From: an uncultured bacterium
GTDB lineage: Bacteria; Bacteroidota; Bacteroidia; Bacteroidales; Bacteroidaceae
Reading direction: 5' to 3'
Length of the DNA: 64,000 nt
Assembly (NCBI GenBank): GCA_905215555.1
Contig: CAJMQU010000019.1
Span: 15,079-79,078 of the forward strand
Shown here: piece after piece, positions 57,315 through 64,000 of the stretch
Position numbering within the stretch: the stretch's first letter is position 1
How the letters are laid out: every line of letters begins with the position of its first letter
Program-made: the position numbers and the translations under genes
Notes under the pieces: generated by a model
What the model was told of the DNA's origin: nothing
The model's input: the letters and a program-made list of their open reading frames with translations, nothing else
Database searches by the model: none

Positions 57315-58859
57315 ATGAGAAACAAACTTTTTTTCAGCAGTGTCCTTTTAGCTGCTTCCGTATCGTTGTCAGCACAGCAAAGTGCAACGATCACTGTTCA
57401 TGCCGACCAAGGCACACAAATTATTCCTAAAGAAATCTACGGTCAGTTTGCCGAACACCTTGGTACCTGTATCTATGGCGGACTCTGGGTAGGTGAAAAT
57501 TCTGATATTCCTAATATTAAAGGATATCGCACCGATGTATTCAATGCCCTGAAAGAACTTCAAGTTCCTGTTCTCCGTTGGCCGGGCGGTTGCTTCGCCG
57601 ATGAATATCACTGGATGGATGGTATCGGTCCGAAAGAAAACCGCCCCAAAATGGTAAACAATAACTGGGGAGGTACGATCGAAGACAACAGTTTCGGTAC
57701 GCATGAATTCCTCAACCTCTGCGAAATGTTGGGCACTGAGCCTTACATCAGCGGCAACGTAGGCAGTGGTACGGTAGAAGAACTGGCTAAATGGGTAGAG
57801 TATATGACTTCCGAAGGAGACTCTCCAATGGCAAGACTCCGCCGCCAGAACGGACGCGACAAGGCGTGGAAAATAAAATATCTTGGTGTAGGTAACGAAA
57901 GCTGGGGTTGCGGCGGAAGCATGCGTCCCGAGTATTATGCAGATTTGTATCGTCGCTACTCTACTTACTGTCGCAACTATGACGGTAACCACCTGTTTAA
58001 GATTGCCAGTGGTGCCAGCGACTACGATTATAACTGGACAAAAGTCCTGATGGACCGTGTAGGCGGACGCATGAACGGTCTTTCTCTCCATTATTATACC
58101 GTAACAGGCTGGAGCGGAAGTAAAGGAGCAGCCACCCAGTTCAGCAAAGACGATTATTATTGGACAATGGGCAAGTGCCGTGAGATAGAAGACGTAATCA
58201 AAAAGCATTGCGCCATTATGGATGAATATGATCCTAAAAAGCACGTAGCCCTCATGCTCGATGAGTGGGGCACATGGTGGGACGAAGAACCCGGTACTAT
58301 TCCAGGTCACCTTTATCAACAAAACACCCTGCGCGATGCTTTCGTAGCCTCTCTTAGCTTTGATATCTTCCACAAATACACCGACCGTCTGAAAATGGCG
58401 AATATCGCCCAAGTAGTAAATGTATTGCAATCGATGATTCTGACAAAAGGCAAAGACATGGTGCTGACTCCTACTTATTACGTATTCAAGATGTATAATG
58501 TGCACCAGGATGCCACTTACCTCCCACTCGACCTGAACTGCGAAATCAAGGATGTACGTGACAACCGTAAAGTGCCCATGATAAGCGCCACAGCTTCCAA
58601 AGATAAAGACGGTAAAATTCACATCTCCATGTCTAACATCGATGCCGACAACGCACAGGTAGTTACTATAAAGCTGCCGGATGTAAAGGCAAAGAAAGCT
58701 GTAGGTGAAATCCTGACTTCTGCCAACCTGACTGACTATAACTCTTTTGAAAACCCTAATAATGTAAAATTAGCTCCATTCAAAGAGGTAAAAATCAATA
58801 AAGGAGAGTTGAAGATAAAACTACCGGCCAAGTCGATTGTTACTATTGAGTTACAGTAA
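57315..58859 (+). CDS. GH51 alpha-L-arabinofuranosidase, compact form
   Basis: 514 aa, exported (signal peptide about 1-20). TIM barrel plus beta domain without the CBM-like insert seen in the GH51 at 24542. Start [20 protein letters not shown]; acid/base Glu in [11 protein letters not shown] (E195); nucleophile Glu in [12 protein letters not shown] (E317). Releases arabinose from arabino-oligosaccharides in the periplasm. 41 bp after the GH127 gene; positional match to BT0348. Last gene of the arabinose operon; the following 176 bp hold the tkt promoter. Confidence 0.95.
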   Translation: MRNKLFFSSVLLAASVSLSAQQSATITVHADQGTQIIPKEIYGQFAEHLGTCIYGGLWVGENSDIPNIKGYRTDVFNALKELQVPVLRWPGGCFADEYHWMDGIGPKENRPKMVNNNWGGTIEDNSFGTHEFLNLCEMLGTEPYISGNVGSGTVEELAKWVEYMTSEGDSPMARLRRQNGRDKAWKIKYLGVGNESWGCGGSMRPEYYADLYRRYSTYCRNYDGNHLFKIASGASDYDYNWTKVLMDRVGGRMNGLSLHYYTVTGWSGSKGAATQFSKDDYYWTMGKCREIEDVIKKHCAIMDEYDPKKHVALMLDEWGTWWDEEPGTIPGHLYQQNTLRDAFVASLSFDIFHKYTDRLKMANIAQVVNVLQSMILTKGKDMVLTPTYYVFKMYNVHQDATYLPLDLNCEIKDVRDNRKVPMISATASKDKDGKIHISMSNIDADNAQVVTIKLPDVKAKKAVGEILTSANLTDYNSFENPNNVKLAPFKEVKINKGELKIKLPAKSIVTIELQ

Positions 58860-58933
58860 ATCAGCTAAAAAGACTTATTGTATTTTTAACAAGAAGCAGA
58901 GAGAAAGGCTGATAAAAAAGAGGCTCCTTCTAT

Positions 58934-58964
58934 GTTGTGAATTTCGCATAAAGAGTTATCTTTG
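58934..58964 (+). promoter_or_regulatory. tkt promoter
   Basis: GTTG (58934-58937), 19 bp, TATCTTTG (58957-58964): near-perfect Bacteroides promoter about 70 bp upstream of the tkt ATG. tkt can therefore be expressed apart from the ara operon. Confidence 0.8.
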
Positions 58965-59035
58965 TCGCTGTTAAAATTAGCAAGTGAGACATCAACCCGC
59001 TTTATTATAGTATTCAATGTATAATTAATATCAAT

Positions 59036-61045
59036 ATGAACGACAACAAACTTATGAACCGTGCAGCGGATAACATCCGTATCCTTGCTGCTTCTATGGT
59101 TGAAAAAGCCAATTCCGGTCATCCCGGTGGTGCCATGGGTGGTGCCGATTTTGTGAACGTACTCTTCTCTGAGTTCCTGGTGTATGACCCCGAAAACCCG
59201 TCATGGGAAGGGCGCGACCGTTTCTTCCTCGACCCGGGACATATGTCACCGATGCTTTACTCTCAATTGGCATTGATCGGAAAGTTCACACTGGACGAAT
59301 TGAAAGAATTCCGCCAATGGGGCAGCCCCACTCCAGGACATCCCGAACGTGATATCATGCGTGGCATCGAAAACACTTCCGGCCCGCTCGGCCAAGGCCA
59401 CACTTATGCTGTAGGTGCTGCTATCGCCGCTAAGTTCATGAAAGCCCGTTTTGAAGAAGTTATGCCGCAAACCATCTACGCATACATTTCTGACGGTGGC
59501 ATACAGGAAGAAATCTCCCAGGGCGCAGGCCGCATCGCTGGTGCATTGGGCTTGGACAACCTCATCATGTTCTATGATGCCAACGATATCCAGCTTTCTA
59601 CTGAAACGAAAGATGTAACCATCGAAGATACTGCAAAAAAATACGAAGCCTGGGGCTGGAAAGTGATCAAAATCAACGGTAACGATCCCGATGCCATCCG
59701 TGGTGCTCTGAACGAGGCTAAAGCTGAAAATGAACGTCCGACTCTGATCATCGGTCATACCGTGATGGGTAAGGGGGCGCGCAAAGCTGACGGCAGCAGC
59801 TACGAAGCCAACTGTGCTACCCACGGTGCTCCTCTGGGTGGTGACGCTTACGTTAACACCATCAAGAACCTGGGCGGTGACCCGACAAATCCGTTCGTTA
59901 TCTTCCCCGAAGTGGCAGAACTGTACGCTAAGCGTGCTGCCGAACTGAAGGAAATCATGGCTAAGAAATATGCAGCTAAATCAGAATGGGCAAAAGCTAA
60001 TCCAGAAAAGGCCGCCAAACTTGATCTGTTCTTCTCAGGTAAAGCTCCGGAAGTAAACTGGGCTGCCATCGAACAAAAAGCAGGCGCTGCTACACGTGCA
60101 GCATCAGCTACCGTACTGGGTGCTCTTGCTACTCAGGTAGAGAATATGATTGTGGCTTCTGCCGACCTTTCAAACTCCGACAAGACAGACGGCTTCCTGA
60201 AAAAGACACACGCTTTCAAGAAGGGTGATTTCAGTGGAGCATTCTTCCAGGCCGGTGTTGCTGAATTGACAATGGCTTGCTGCTGTATCGGTATGGCACT
60301 GCATGGTGGTGTAATTCCGGCTTGCGGAACATTCTTTGTATTCTCCGACTACATGAAACCTGCCGTTCGTATGGCTGCACTGATGGAAGTACCCGTGAAG
60401 TTCATCTGGACACACGACGCATTCCGCGTAGGTGAAGACGGTCCTACTCACGAACCGGTAGAACAGGAAGCTCAGATTCGTCTGATGGAAAAACTGAAAA
60501 ACCACAAAGGACATAACTCTATGTTGGTGCTCCGCCCGGCAGATGCAGAAGAAACTACTGTGGCATGGAAACTAGCAATGGAAAATACCACTACTCCGAC
60601 AGGTCTGATCTTCTCACGCCAGAATATCGCCAATCTGCCTGAAGGAAACGACTATGAACAAGCAGCCAAAGGTGCTTACATCGTAGCAGGTTCCGATCCG
60701 AATCCGGATGTAGTGCTTGTAGCCTCCGGTTCTGAAGTATCTACACTGGTAGCAGGTACGGAATTGCTGCGTAAAGATGGCGTAAAGGTACGTATCGTAT
60801 CGGCTCCGTCAGAAGGCTTGTTCCGAAGCCAGGCTCCGGGTTATCAGGAAAGCATCATACCGGTCGGTGCAAAAGTATTTGGTTTGACAGCCGGCCTGCC
60901 TGTTAATCTGCAAGGGCTTGTAGGTGCCAACGGTAAGATATGGGGATTGGAATCATTCGGTTTCTCCGCTCCTTACAAAGTACTGGATGAAAAACTAGGT
61001 TTCACGGCCGAAAATGTCTATAAGCAAGTAAAAGCAATGTTATAA
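59036..61045 (+). CDS. tkt: Transketolase
   Basis: 669 aa thiamine-diphosphate enzyme of the pentose phosphate pathway, moving two-carbon units from xylulose 5-phosphate. N-terminal ANSGHPGGAMGGADF and GPLGQGHTYAVGAAIA; ThDP-binding YISDGGIQEEISQGAGRIAGALGLDNLIMFYDAN (the GDG-type motif is SDG here); pyrimidine domain with FFQAGVAELTMACCCIGMAL (catalytic Glu) and WTHDAFRVGEDGPTHEPVEQ. Full length. Takes the D-xylulose 5-phosphate made by AraA/AraB/AraD; upstream of rpiB. Confidence 0.97.
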   Translation: MNDNKLMNRAADNIRILAASMVEKANSGHPGGAMGGADFVNVLFSEFLVYDPENPSWEGRDRFFLDPGHMSPMLYSQLALIGKFTLDELKEFRQWGSPTPGHPERDIMRGIENTSGPLGQGHTYAVGAAIAAKFMKARFEEVMPQTIYAYISDGGIQEEISQGAGRIAGALGLDNLIMFYDANDIQLSTETKDVTIEDTAKKYEAWGWKVIKINGNDPDAIRGALNEAKAENERPTLIIGHTVMGKGARKADGSSYEANCATHGAPLGGDAYVNTIKNLGGDPTNPFVIFPEVAELYAKRAAELKEIMAKKYAAKSEWAKANPEKAAKLDLFFSGKAPEVNWAAIEQKAGAATRAASATVLGALATQVENMIVASADLSNSDKTDGFLKKTHAFKKGDFSGAFFQAGVAELTMACCCIGMALHGGVIPACGTFFVFSDYMKPAVRMAALMEVPVKFIWTHDAFRVGEDGPTHEPVEQEAQIRLMEKLKNHKGHNSMLVLRPADAEETTVAWKLAMENTTTPTGLIFSRQNIANLPEGNDYEQAAKGAYIVAGSDPNPDVVLVASGSEVSTLVAGTELLRKDGVKVRIVSAPSEGLFRSQAPGYQESIIPVGAKVFGLTAGLPVNLQGLVGANGKIWGLESFGFSAPYKVLDEKLGFTAENVYKQVKAML

Positions 61046-61062
61046 AACCGCGTAGATATATC

Positions 61063-61120
61063 GGGCGAAAATTATTCGCCCCTACAGGTTGTAACAGGCT
61101 TGTGGGGGCGAAATATTTTT
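61063..61120 (+). terminator. Alternative hairpins / terminator between tkt and rpiB
   Basis: Three complementary segments: GGGCGAA (61063-61069), TTCGCCCC (61075-61082) and GGGGCGAA (61105-61112). The middle one can pair with either neighbour; the second pairing is followed by ATATTTTTTA and looks like a terminator. The palindrome resembles dispersed intergenic palindromes I have seen in Bacteroides genomes. rpiB transcription would be reduced or need its own promoter. Confidence 0.6.
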
Positions 61121-61174
61121 TAGCGCCGATACCGTTTTGAAGCTATATATAAACAAATAATTCTACAACATAAG

Positions 61175-61609
61175 ATGAAAACAATTGGAATTTGCTCTGA
61201 CCATGCAGGATTTGAACTGAAAGAATACGTCCGTGGTTGGCTGGAGACTAAAGGTTGGGAGTACAAAGATTTCGGAACATATTCTGCAGAAAGCTGCGAC
61301 TATGCAGACTTTGCCCACCCGCTGGCACTGGCTGTTGAGGCCGGAGAGTGTTATCCGGGGATCGCTATCTGCGGAAGCGGTGAAGGAATCAGTATGACAC
61401 TGAACAAACATCAGGGTATTCGCGCCGCACTGTGCTGGACAGCGGAAATAGCCCACTTGGCACGCCAGCACAATGACGCCAATGTACTTGTGATGCCTGG
61501 ACGTTTTATCAGTACGGAAGAAGCTGATATGATTATGAAGGAGTTCTTCAGTACTGAGTTTGAAGGAGGACGTCATCAGAAGCGAATTGAAAAAATTCCG
61601 GTAAGATAA
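61175..61609 (+). CDS. rpiB: Ribose-5-phosphate isomerase B
   Basis: 144 aa RpiB/LacAB family enzyme interconverting ribose 5-phosphate and ribulose 5-phosphate. Motifs: GICSDHAGFELKEYV (phosphate binding and Asp), GIAICGSGEGISMTLNKHQGIRAALCW with the catalytic Cys and the anion-hole GSG, and ARQHNDANVLVMPGRF. Works with transketolase on pentoses from arabinan. Followed by a strong terminator. Confidence 0.96.
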   Translation: MKTIGICSDHAGFELKEYVRGWLETKGWEYKDFGTYSAESCDYADFAHPLALAVEAGECYPGIAICGSGEGISMTLNKHQGIRAALCWTAEIAHLARQHNDANVLVMPGRFISTEEADMIMKEFFSTEFEGGRHQKRIEKIPVR

Positions 61610-61630
61610 TCATCCCAATTTGAAATTTAT

Positions 61631-61696
61631 ACTTGCGGCTGCTACTGCCTACGCTTTTGTACAAGTGTAAGCAGTAGCAGCCGCTAGTTTTTTCCT
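61631..61696 (+). terminator. Terminator after rpiB
   Basis: 14-bp perfect stem GCGGCTGCTACTGC (61635-61648) / GCAGTAGCAGCCGC (61671-61684), extended inside by TACGCTT/AAGTGTA, followed by TAGTTTTTTCC. Very stable; separates rpiB from the GH28 gene. Confidence 0.92.
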
Positions 61697-61801
61697 AAGA
61701 CAATGGGTTCATACACCTTTCGCAAGCCCAAAGAGTACAAACATATCAAATTTTACACCTTTTACGTCAAAAACTCTTCTCCACTTTAGAGTCGCTTTCC
61801 G

Positions 61802-61809
61802 TATTTTTG
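61802..61809 (+). promoter_or_regulatory. -7 box of the GH28 gene
   Basis: TATTTTTG, full TAnnTTTG match, 44 bp before the ATG. No -33 TTTG is seen, so an activator may be needed; the activator is not evident in the window. Confidence 0.5.
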
Positions 61810-61853
61810 CCCACATAATCTAAATAACCATTAAAAGCAAAAACAGGAAACGC

Positions 61854-63257
61854 ATGAAAAAAGTAATCGGAATTCTTTCCCTGCTTCTCTCTGCCACATT
61901 GGCAACCGCCAACTCGATAGACTTCGACAAGGCCTTCAAAGAGAGTGCAAAGATTGAAAAACAAATCAAGAAAACATCTTTCCCTAAACAAACGTATCTC
62001 ATCACGGACTTCGGCGCCAAACCCGATACGCCGGAAGCGCCTTGTCATGAGGCGATCAACCAAGCTATCGTCACCTGCAGCCTGAATGGCGGTGGCACAG
62101 TCATAGTTCCCAAAGGTACATTCCATACAGGTCCCATCACACTGAAAAGTAATGTTAACTTTCATGTAGAAGAAGGAGCCGTATTGAAATTCTCAACCGA
62201 CCAAAGCCTTTACTTCCCCGGTGTCATCACCCGCTGGGAAGGAATAGACTGCTACAATGCCCGCCCGCTGATCTATGCATACGGTGAAACAAATATCGCC
62301 ATCACCGGTAAAGGAACTATCGACGGACAAGGTTCTAACGATACTTGGTGGCCCATGTGCGGTGCTCCCCGCTATGGTTGGAAAGAAGGCATGGTGGCAC
62401 AGCGCAACGGCGGACGTGAACGCCTGCTGATGTATGGCGAGACCTCCACCCCTATTTATAAGCGCGTAATGACACCCGAAGATGGTTTGCGTCCACAACT
62501 TATCAACCTGTATTCATGTAATACGGTACTGATAGAAGACGTAACCTTATTGAATTCACCTTTCTGGGTTATCCACCCGCTATTCTGCGAAAGCCTCATC
62601 GTACGCGGCGTATACGTTTATAACCGTGGTCCCAACGGTGATGGCTGCGACCCCGAATCCTGCAAAAACGTACTGATAGAAAACTGTACTTTTGATACGG
62701 GTGACGACTGCATTGCCATCAAATCCGGCCGTAACCAGGACGGACGCAAATGGGGCGTTCCCAGCGAAAACATCATTGTACGCGGCTGCTACATGAAGAA
62801 AGGACACGGGGGCGTAGTCATCGGCAGCGAAATCTCCGGCGGCTACCGTAACCTGTACGTGGAAAACTGCAAGATGGACAGCCCCGACCTCGACCGCGTC
62901 ATCCGCATCAAGACCAGTACCTGCCGTGGCGGACTGATCGAGAACGTCTTCGTGCGTAACGTCACCGTAGGCCAGTGCCGCGAAGCCGTGCTGCGCATCA
63001 ACCTGCAATATGAAAACCGTGAGAATTGTAACCGCGGCTTCACACCTACCGTCCGCAACGTTCATCTGAAAAATGTGACCTGCGAAAAGAGCAAGCTCGG
63101 AGTCCTTATTATCGGACTCGACGATGATGACCATGTGTATAACATCAGCGTTGAAGATTCGCATTTCAACAATGTTGCCAAAGATGGAAATGACATAAAA
63201 GGTGCAAAAGACGTAACGTTCAAAAACCTCTATATAAACGGCAAACCTGTAAAGTAA
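61854..63257 (+). CDS. GH28 polygalacturonase-type pectinase
   Basis: 467 aa right-handed beta-helix, exported (signal peptide about 1-19). GH28 catalytic set: NGDGCD (D263), DTGDDC (D284, D285), GHGG (H318) and RIKT in VIRIKTS. The extra segment with WWPMCGAPRYGW (about 165-176) fits exo-acting or rhamnogalacturonan/xylogalacturonan-type members. Hydrolyses galacturonic acid linkages of pectin. Stands alone between two terminators with its own -7 box, but its place beside arabinan genes fits pectin use. Confidence 0.93.
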   Translation: MKKVIGILSLLLSATLATANSIDFDKAFKESAKIEKQIKKTSFPKQTYLITDFGAKPDTPEAPCHEAINQAIVTCSLNGGGTVIVPKGTFHTGPITLKSNVNFHVEEGAVLKFSTDQSLYFPGVITRWEGIDCYNARPLIYAYGETNIAITGKGTIDGQGSNDTWWPMCGAPRYGWKEGMVAQRNGGRERLLMYGETSTPIYKRVMTPEDGLRPQLINLYSCNTVLIEDVTLLNSPFWVIHPLFCESLIVRGVYVYNRGPNGDGCDPESCKNVLIENCTFDTGDDCIAIKSGRNQDGRKWGVPSENIIVRGCYMKKGHGGVVIGSEISGGYRNLYVENCKMDSPDLDRVIRIKTSTCRGGLIENVFVRNVTVGQCREAVLRINLQYENRENCNRGFTPTVRNVHLKNVTCEKSKLGVLIIGLDDDDHVYNISVEDSHFNNVAKDGNDIKGAKDVTFKNLYINGKPVK

Positions 63258-63282
63258 ACAAAGCACATTTATCATAGTTTAA

Positions 63283-63336
63283 GCCCGAAGTTGTGACATT
63301 CTGATAGAATTCCGTCAAACTTCGGGCATTTTATTT
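63283..63336. terminator. Terminator after GH28
   Basis: Stem GCCCGAAGTT (63283-63292) / AACTTCGGGC (63318-63327) with an inner ATTCT/AGAAT pairing, followed by ATTTTATTT. Confidence 0.85.
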
Positions 63337-63390
63337 CCTCATTTTTCTTATTTTTCACAGAATACTTGCTCATTGTCTCTAAATAAAAAC

Positions 63391-63398
63391 TATCTTTG
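63391..63398 (+). promoter_or_regulatory. -7 box of the TPR-ferredoxin operon
   Basis: TATCTTTG, perfect match, 29 bp before the ATG at 63428. CTTG at 63365-63368 (22-bp spacing) or TTG at 63373 (15 bp) may be the -33 box. Confidence 0.55.
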
Positions 63399-63427
63399 TA
63401 TTTCAATAATCCGAAATTCAATACGAT

Positions 63428-63703
63428 ATGGAGCAGCTGAATCCAATAAAAGAACTTATCAATCAGGGAAATATAGTCGAAGCTATCCGACTGCTTGACA
63501 ATTATCTGGGCACCGACTCCACTAACCGGGATGAGGCTTTCTATCTCTTGGGGAATGCCTATCGTAAACAAGGGAACTGGCAGCAAGCTTTGAATAATTA
63601 TCAATATGCCATCGACCTCAATCCAGACAGCCCCGCCCGTGAAGCCCACCGTATGGTAATGGATATCCTGAATTTCTTCAATAAGGATATGTACAATCAA
63701 TAA
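63428..63703 (+). CDS. Small TPR-repeat protein
   Basis: 91 aa, cytoplasmic. One clear tetratricopeptide pair (about 37-75: DEAFYLLGNAYRKQGNWQQALNNYQYAIDLNPDSP). TPRs mediate protein-protein contact. It precedes the ferredoxin gene by 21 bp and likely the oxidoreductase operon, so it may help assemble that complex (inference). Confidence 0.85.
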   Translation: MEQLNPIKELINQGNIVEAIRLLDNYLGTDSTNRDEAFYLLGNAYRKQGNWQQALNNYQYAIDLNPDSPAREAHRMVMDILNFFNKDMYNQ

Positions 63704-63724
63704 CATATAAAAGTAACGTGAATT

Positions 63725-63952
63725 ATGGCAAAAATTAAAGGAGCAATCGTAGTGGACACCGAACGGTGTAAAGGCTGCAACCTATGCGTGGTAGCCTGCC
63801 CCCTGCATGTAATAGCCCTCACCAAAGAGGTGAACGTAAAAGGGTATAATTATGCCCACCAAATACTGGAAGATACCTGCAACGGCTGTTCGTCGTGCGC
63901 CCAGGTTTGCCCGGACGGATGTATCTCTGTTTATAAAGTAAAAGTTGAATAA
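63725..63952 (+). CDS. 2x[4Fe-4S] ferredoxin, probable 2-oxoacid:ferredoxin oxidoreductase delta-type subunit
   Basis: 75 aa with two Cys clusters, CKGCNLCVVACP (about 16-27) and CNGCSSCAQVCP (about 54-65), each CxxCxxCxxxCP. The length, the opening KGAIVVDTERCKGC and the following gene fit the small electron-carrying subunit of a 2-oxoglutarate or branched-chain 2-oxoacid:ferredoxin oxidoreductase. Confidence 0.88.
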   Translation: MAKIKGAIVVDTERCKGCNLCVVACPLHVIALTKEVNVKGYNYAHQILEDTCNGCSSCAQVCPDGCISVYKVKVE

Positions 63953-63971
63953 ATCTGTAAATCAGTAGAAT

Positions 63972-64000
63972 ATGGCAGAAGAAGTTGTATTAATGAAAGG
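63972..64000 (+). CDS. Start of the next gene, probable 2-oxoacid:ferredoxin oxidoreductase alpha subunit (cut by edge)
   Basis: ATG at 63972, 19 bp after the ferredoxin stop, opens MAEEVVLMKG before the window ends. This matches how VorB/KorA-type subunits begin after such ferredoxins, but only nine full codons are visible, so the identity rests on context. Confidence 0.55.

Noticed and set aside
57369..58622. Long open frame (about 417 codons) antisense to the GH51 gene
   Set aside because: It mirrors the codon pattern of a full-length GH51 with intact catalytic residues; the antisense protein has no signal or family features.
61063..61120. Insertion-sequence end or transposon remnant
   Set aside because: Short palindrome only, with no transposase fragment or target duplication.
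62580..63275. Antisense open frame of 231 codons over GH28
   Set aside because: Shadow of the beta-helix gene; it lacks any independent signal.

Overview
The window is a piece of a gut Bacteroides chromosome, most like B. thetaiotaomicron and its relatives. The signs are consecutive SusC/SusD pairs, two hybrid two-component regulators (HTCS), Bacteroides-type promoters (-7 box TAnnTTTG, often with TTG about 19-20 bp upstream), many lipoproteins and moderate GC. Gene order from galactokinase to RpiB matches, from memory, the arabinan/arabinose locus of B. thetaiotaomicron (about BT0346-BT0373). No rRNA, tRNA, transposase or CRISPR was seen, and no gene is visibly broken; only the two edge genes are cut.

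Layout: (1) 1-16221 is a polysaccharide utilization locus (PUL) of unassigned substrate. An HTCS and two SusC/SusD pairs lie on the minus strand (the last SusD runs off the left edge), and a divergent PL8 polysaccharide lyase lies on the plus strand. A near-identical 17-bp motif lies upstream of both the first susC and the PL8 gene and is the best candidate HTCS operator. (2) 16353-19533 is a housekeeping island: SPOR lipoprotein, lipocalin-like lipoprotein, a YtxH/holin-like/small-protein operon, and ManA. (3) 19727-23431 is a galactose operon: mutarotase, MFS sugar transporter, galactokinase. (4) 23556-47038 is an arabinan PUL: a minus-strand operon GH43-GH51-GH43, then on the plus strand an HTCS, a surface binding lipoprotein with two tandem modules, two SusC/SusD pairs, a small FN3-like lipoprotein and a surface GH43. 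(5) 47341-58859 is the L-arabinose operon: mutarotase, Na+ symporter, AraR (Nudix type), AraD, AraA, AraB, then GH127 and GH51. (6) 59036-61609 holds transketolase and RpiB. (7) 61854-63257 is a GH28 pectinase. (8) The right edge holds a TPR protein, a ferredoxin and the first codons of a probable 2-oxoacid:ferredoxin oxidoreductase subunit.

How it works together (inference from families): surface GH43 and the binding lipoprotein capture and cut arabinan, SusC/D import the oligosaccharides, the periplasmic GH43/GH51/GH127 enzymes release L-arabinose, and the symporter takes it in. AraA, AraB and AraD convert it to D-xylulose 5-phosphate for transketolase and RpiB. The galactose operon and GH28 fit the rest of the pectin (RG-I) side-chain and backbone diet.

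The most useful non-coding findings: a direct-repeat operator (TTGTCCACC, 21-bp period) placed exactly 20 bp from the -7 box at both arabinan promoters; two dyads covering the -33 and -7 boxes of the ara operon promoter, one sharing a 13-mer with the arabinan susC/D promoter; an 82-nt hairpin RNA between araB and GH127; two degenerate tandem arrays of 22 and 11 bp; and an attenuator-like hairpin set between tkt and rpiB.
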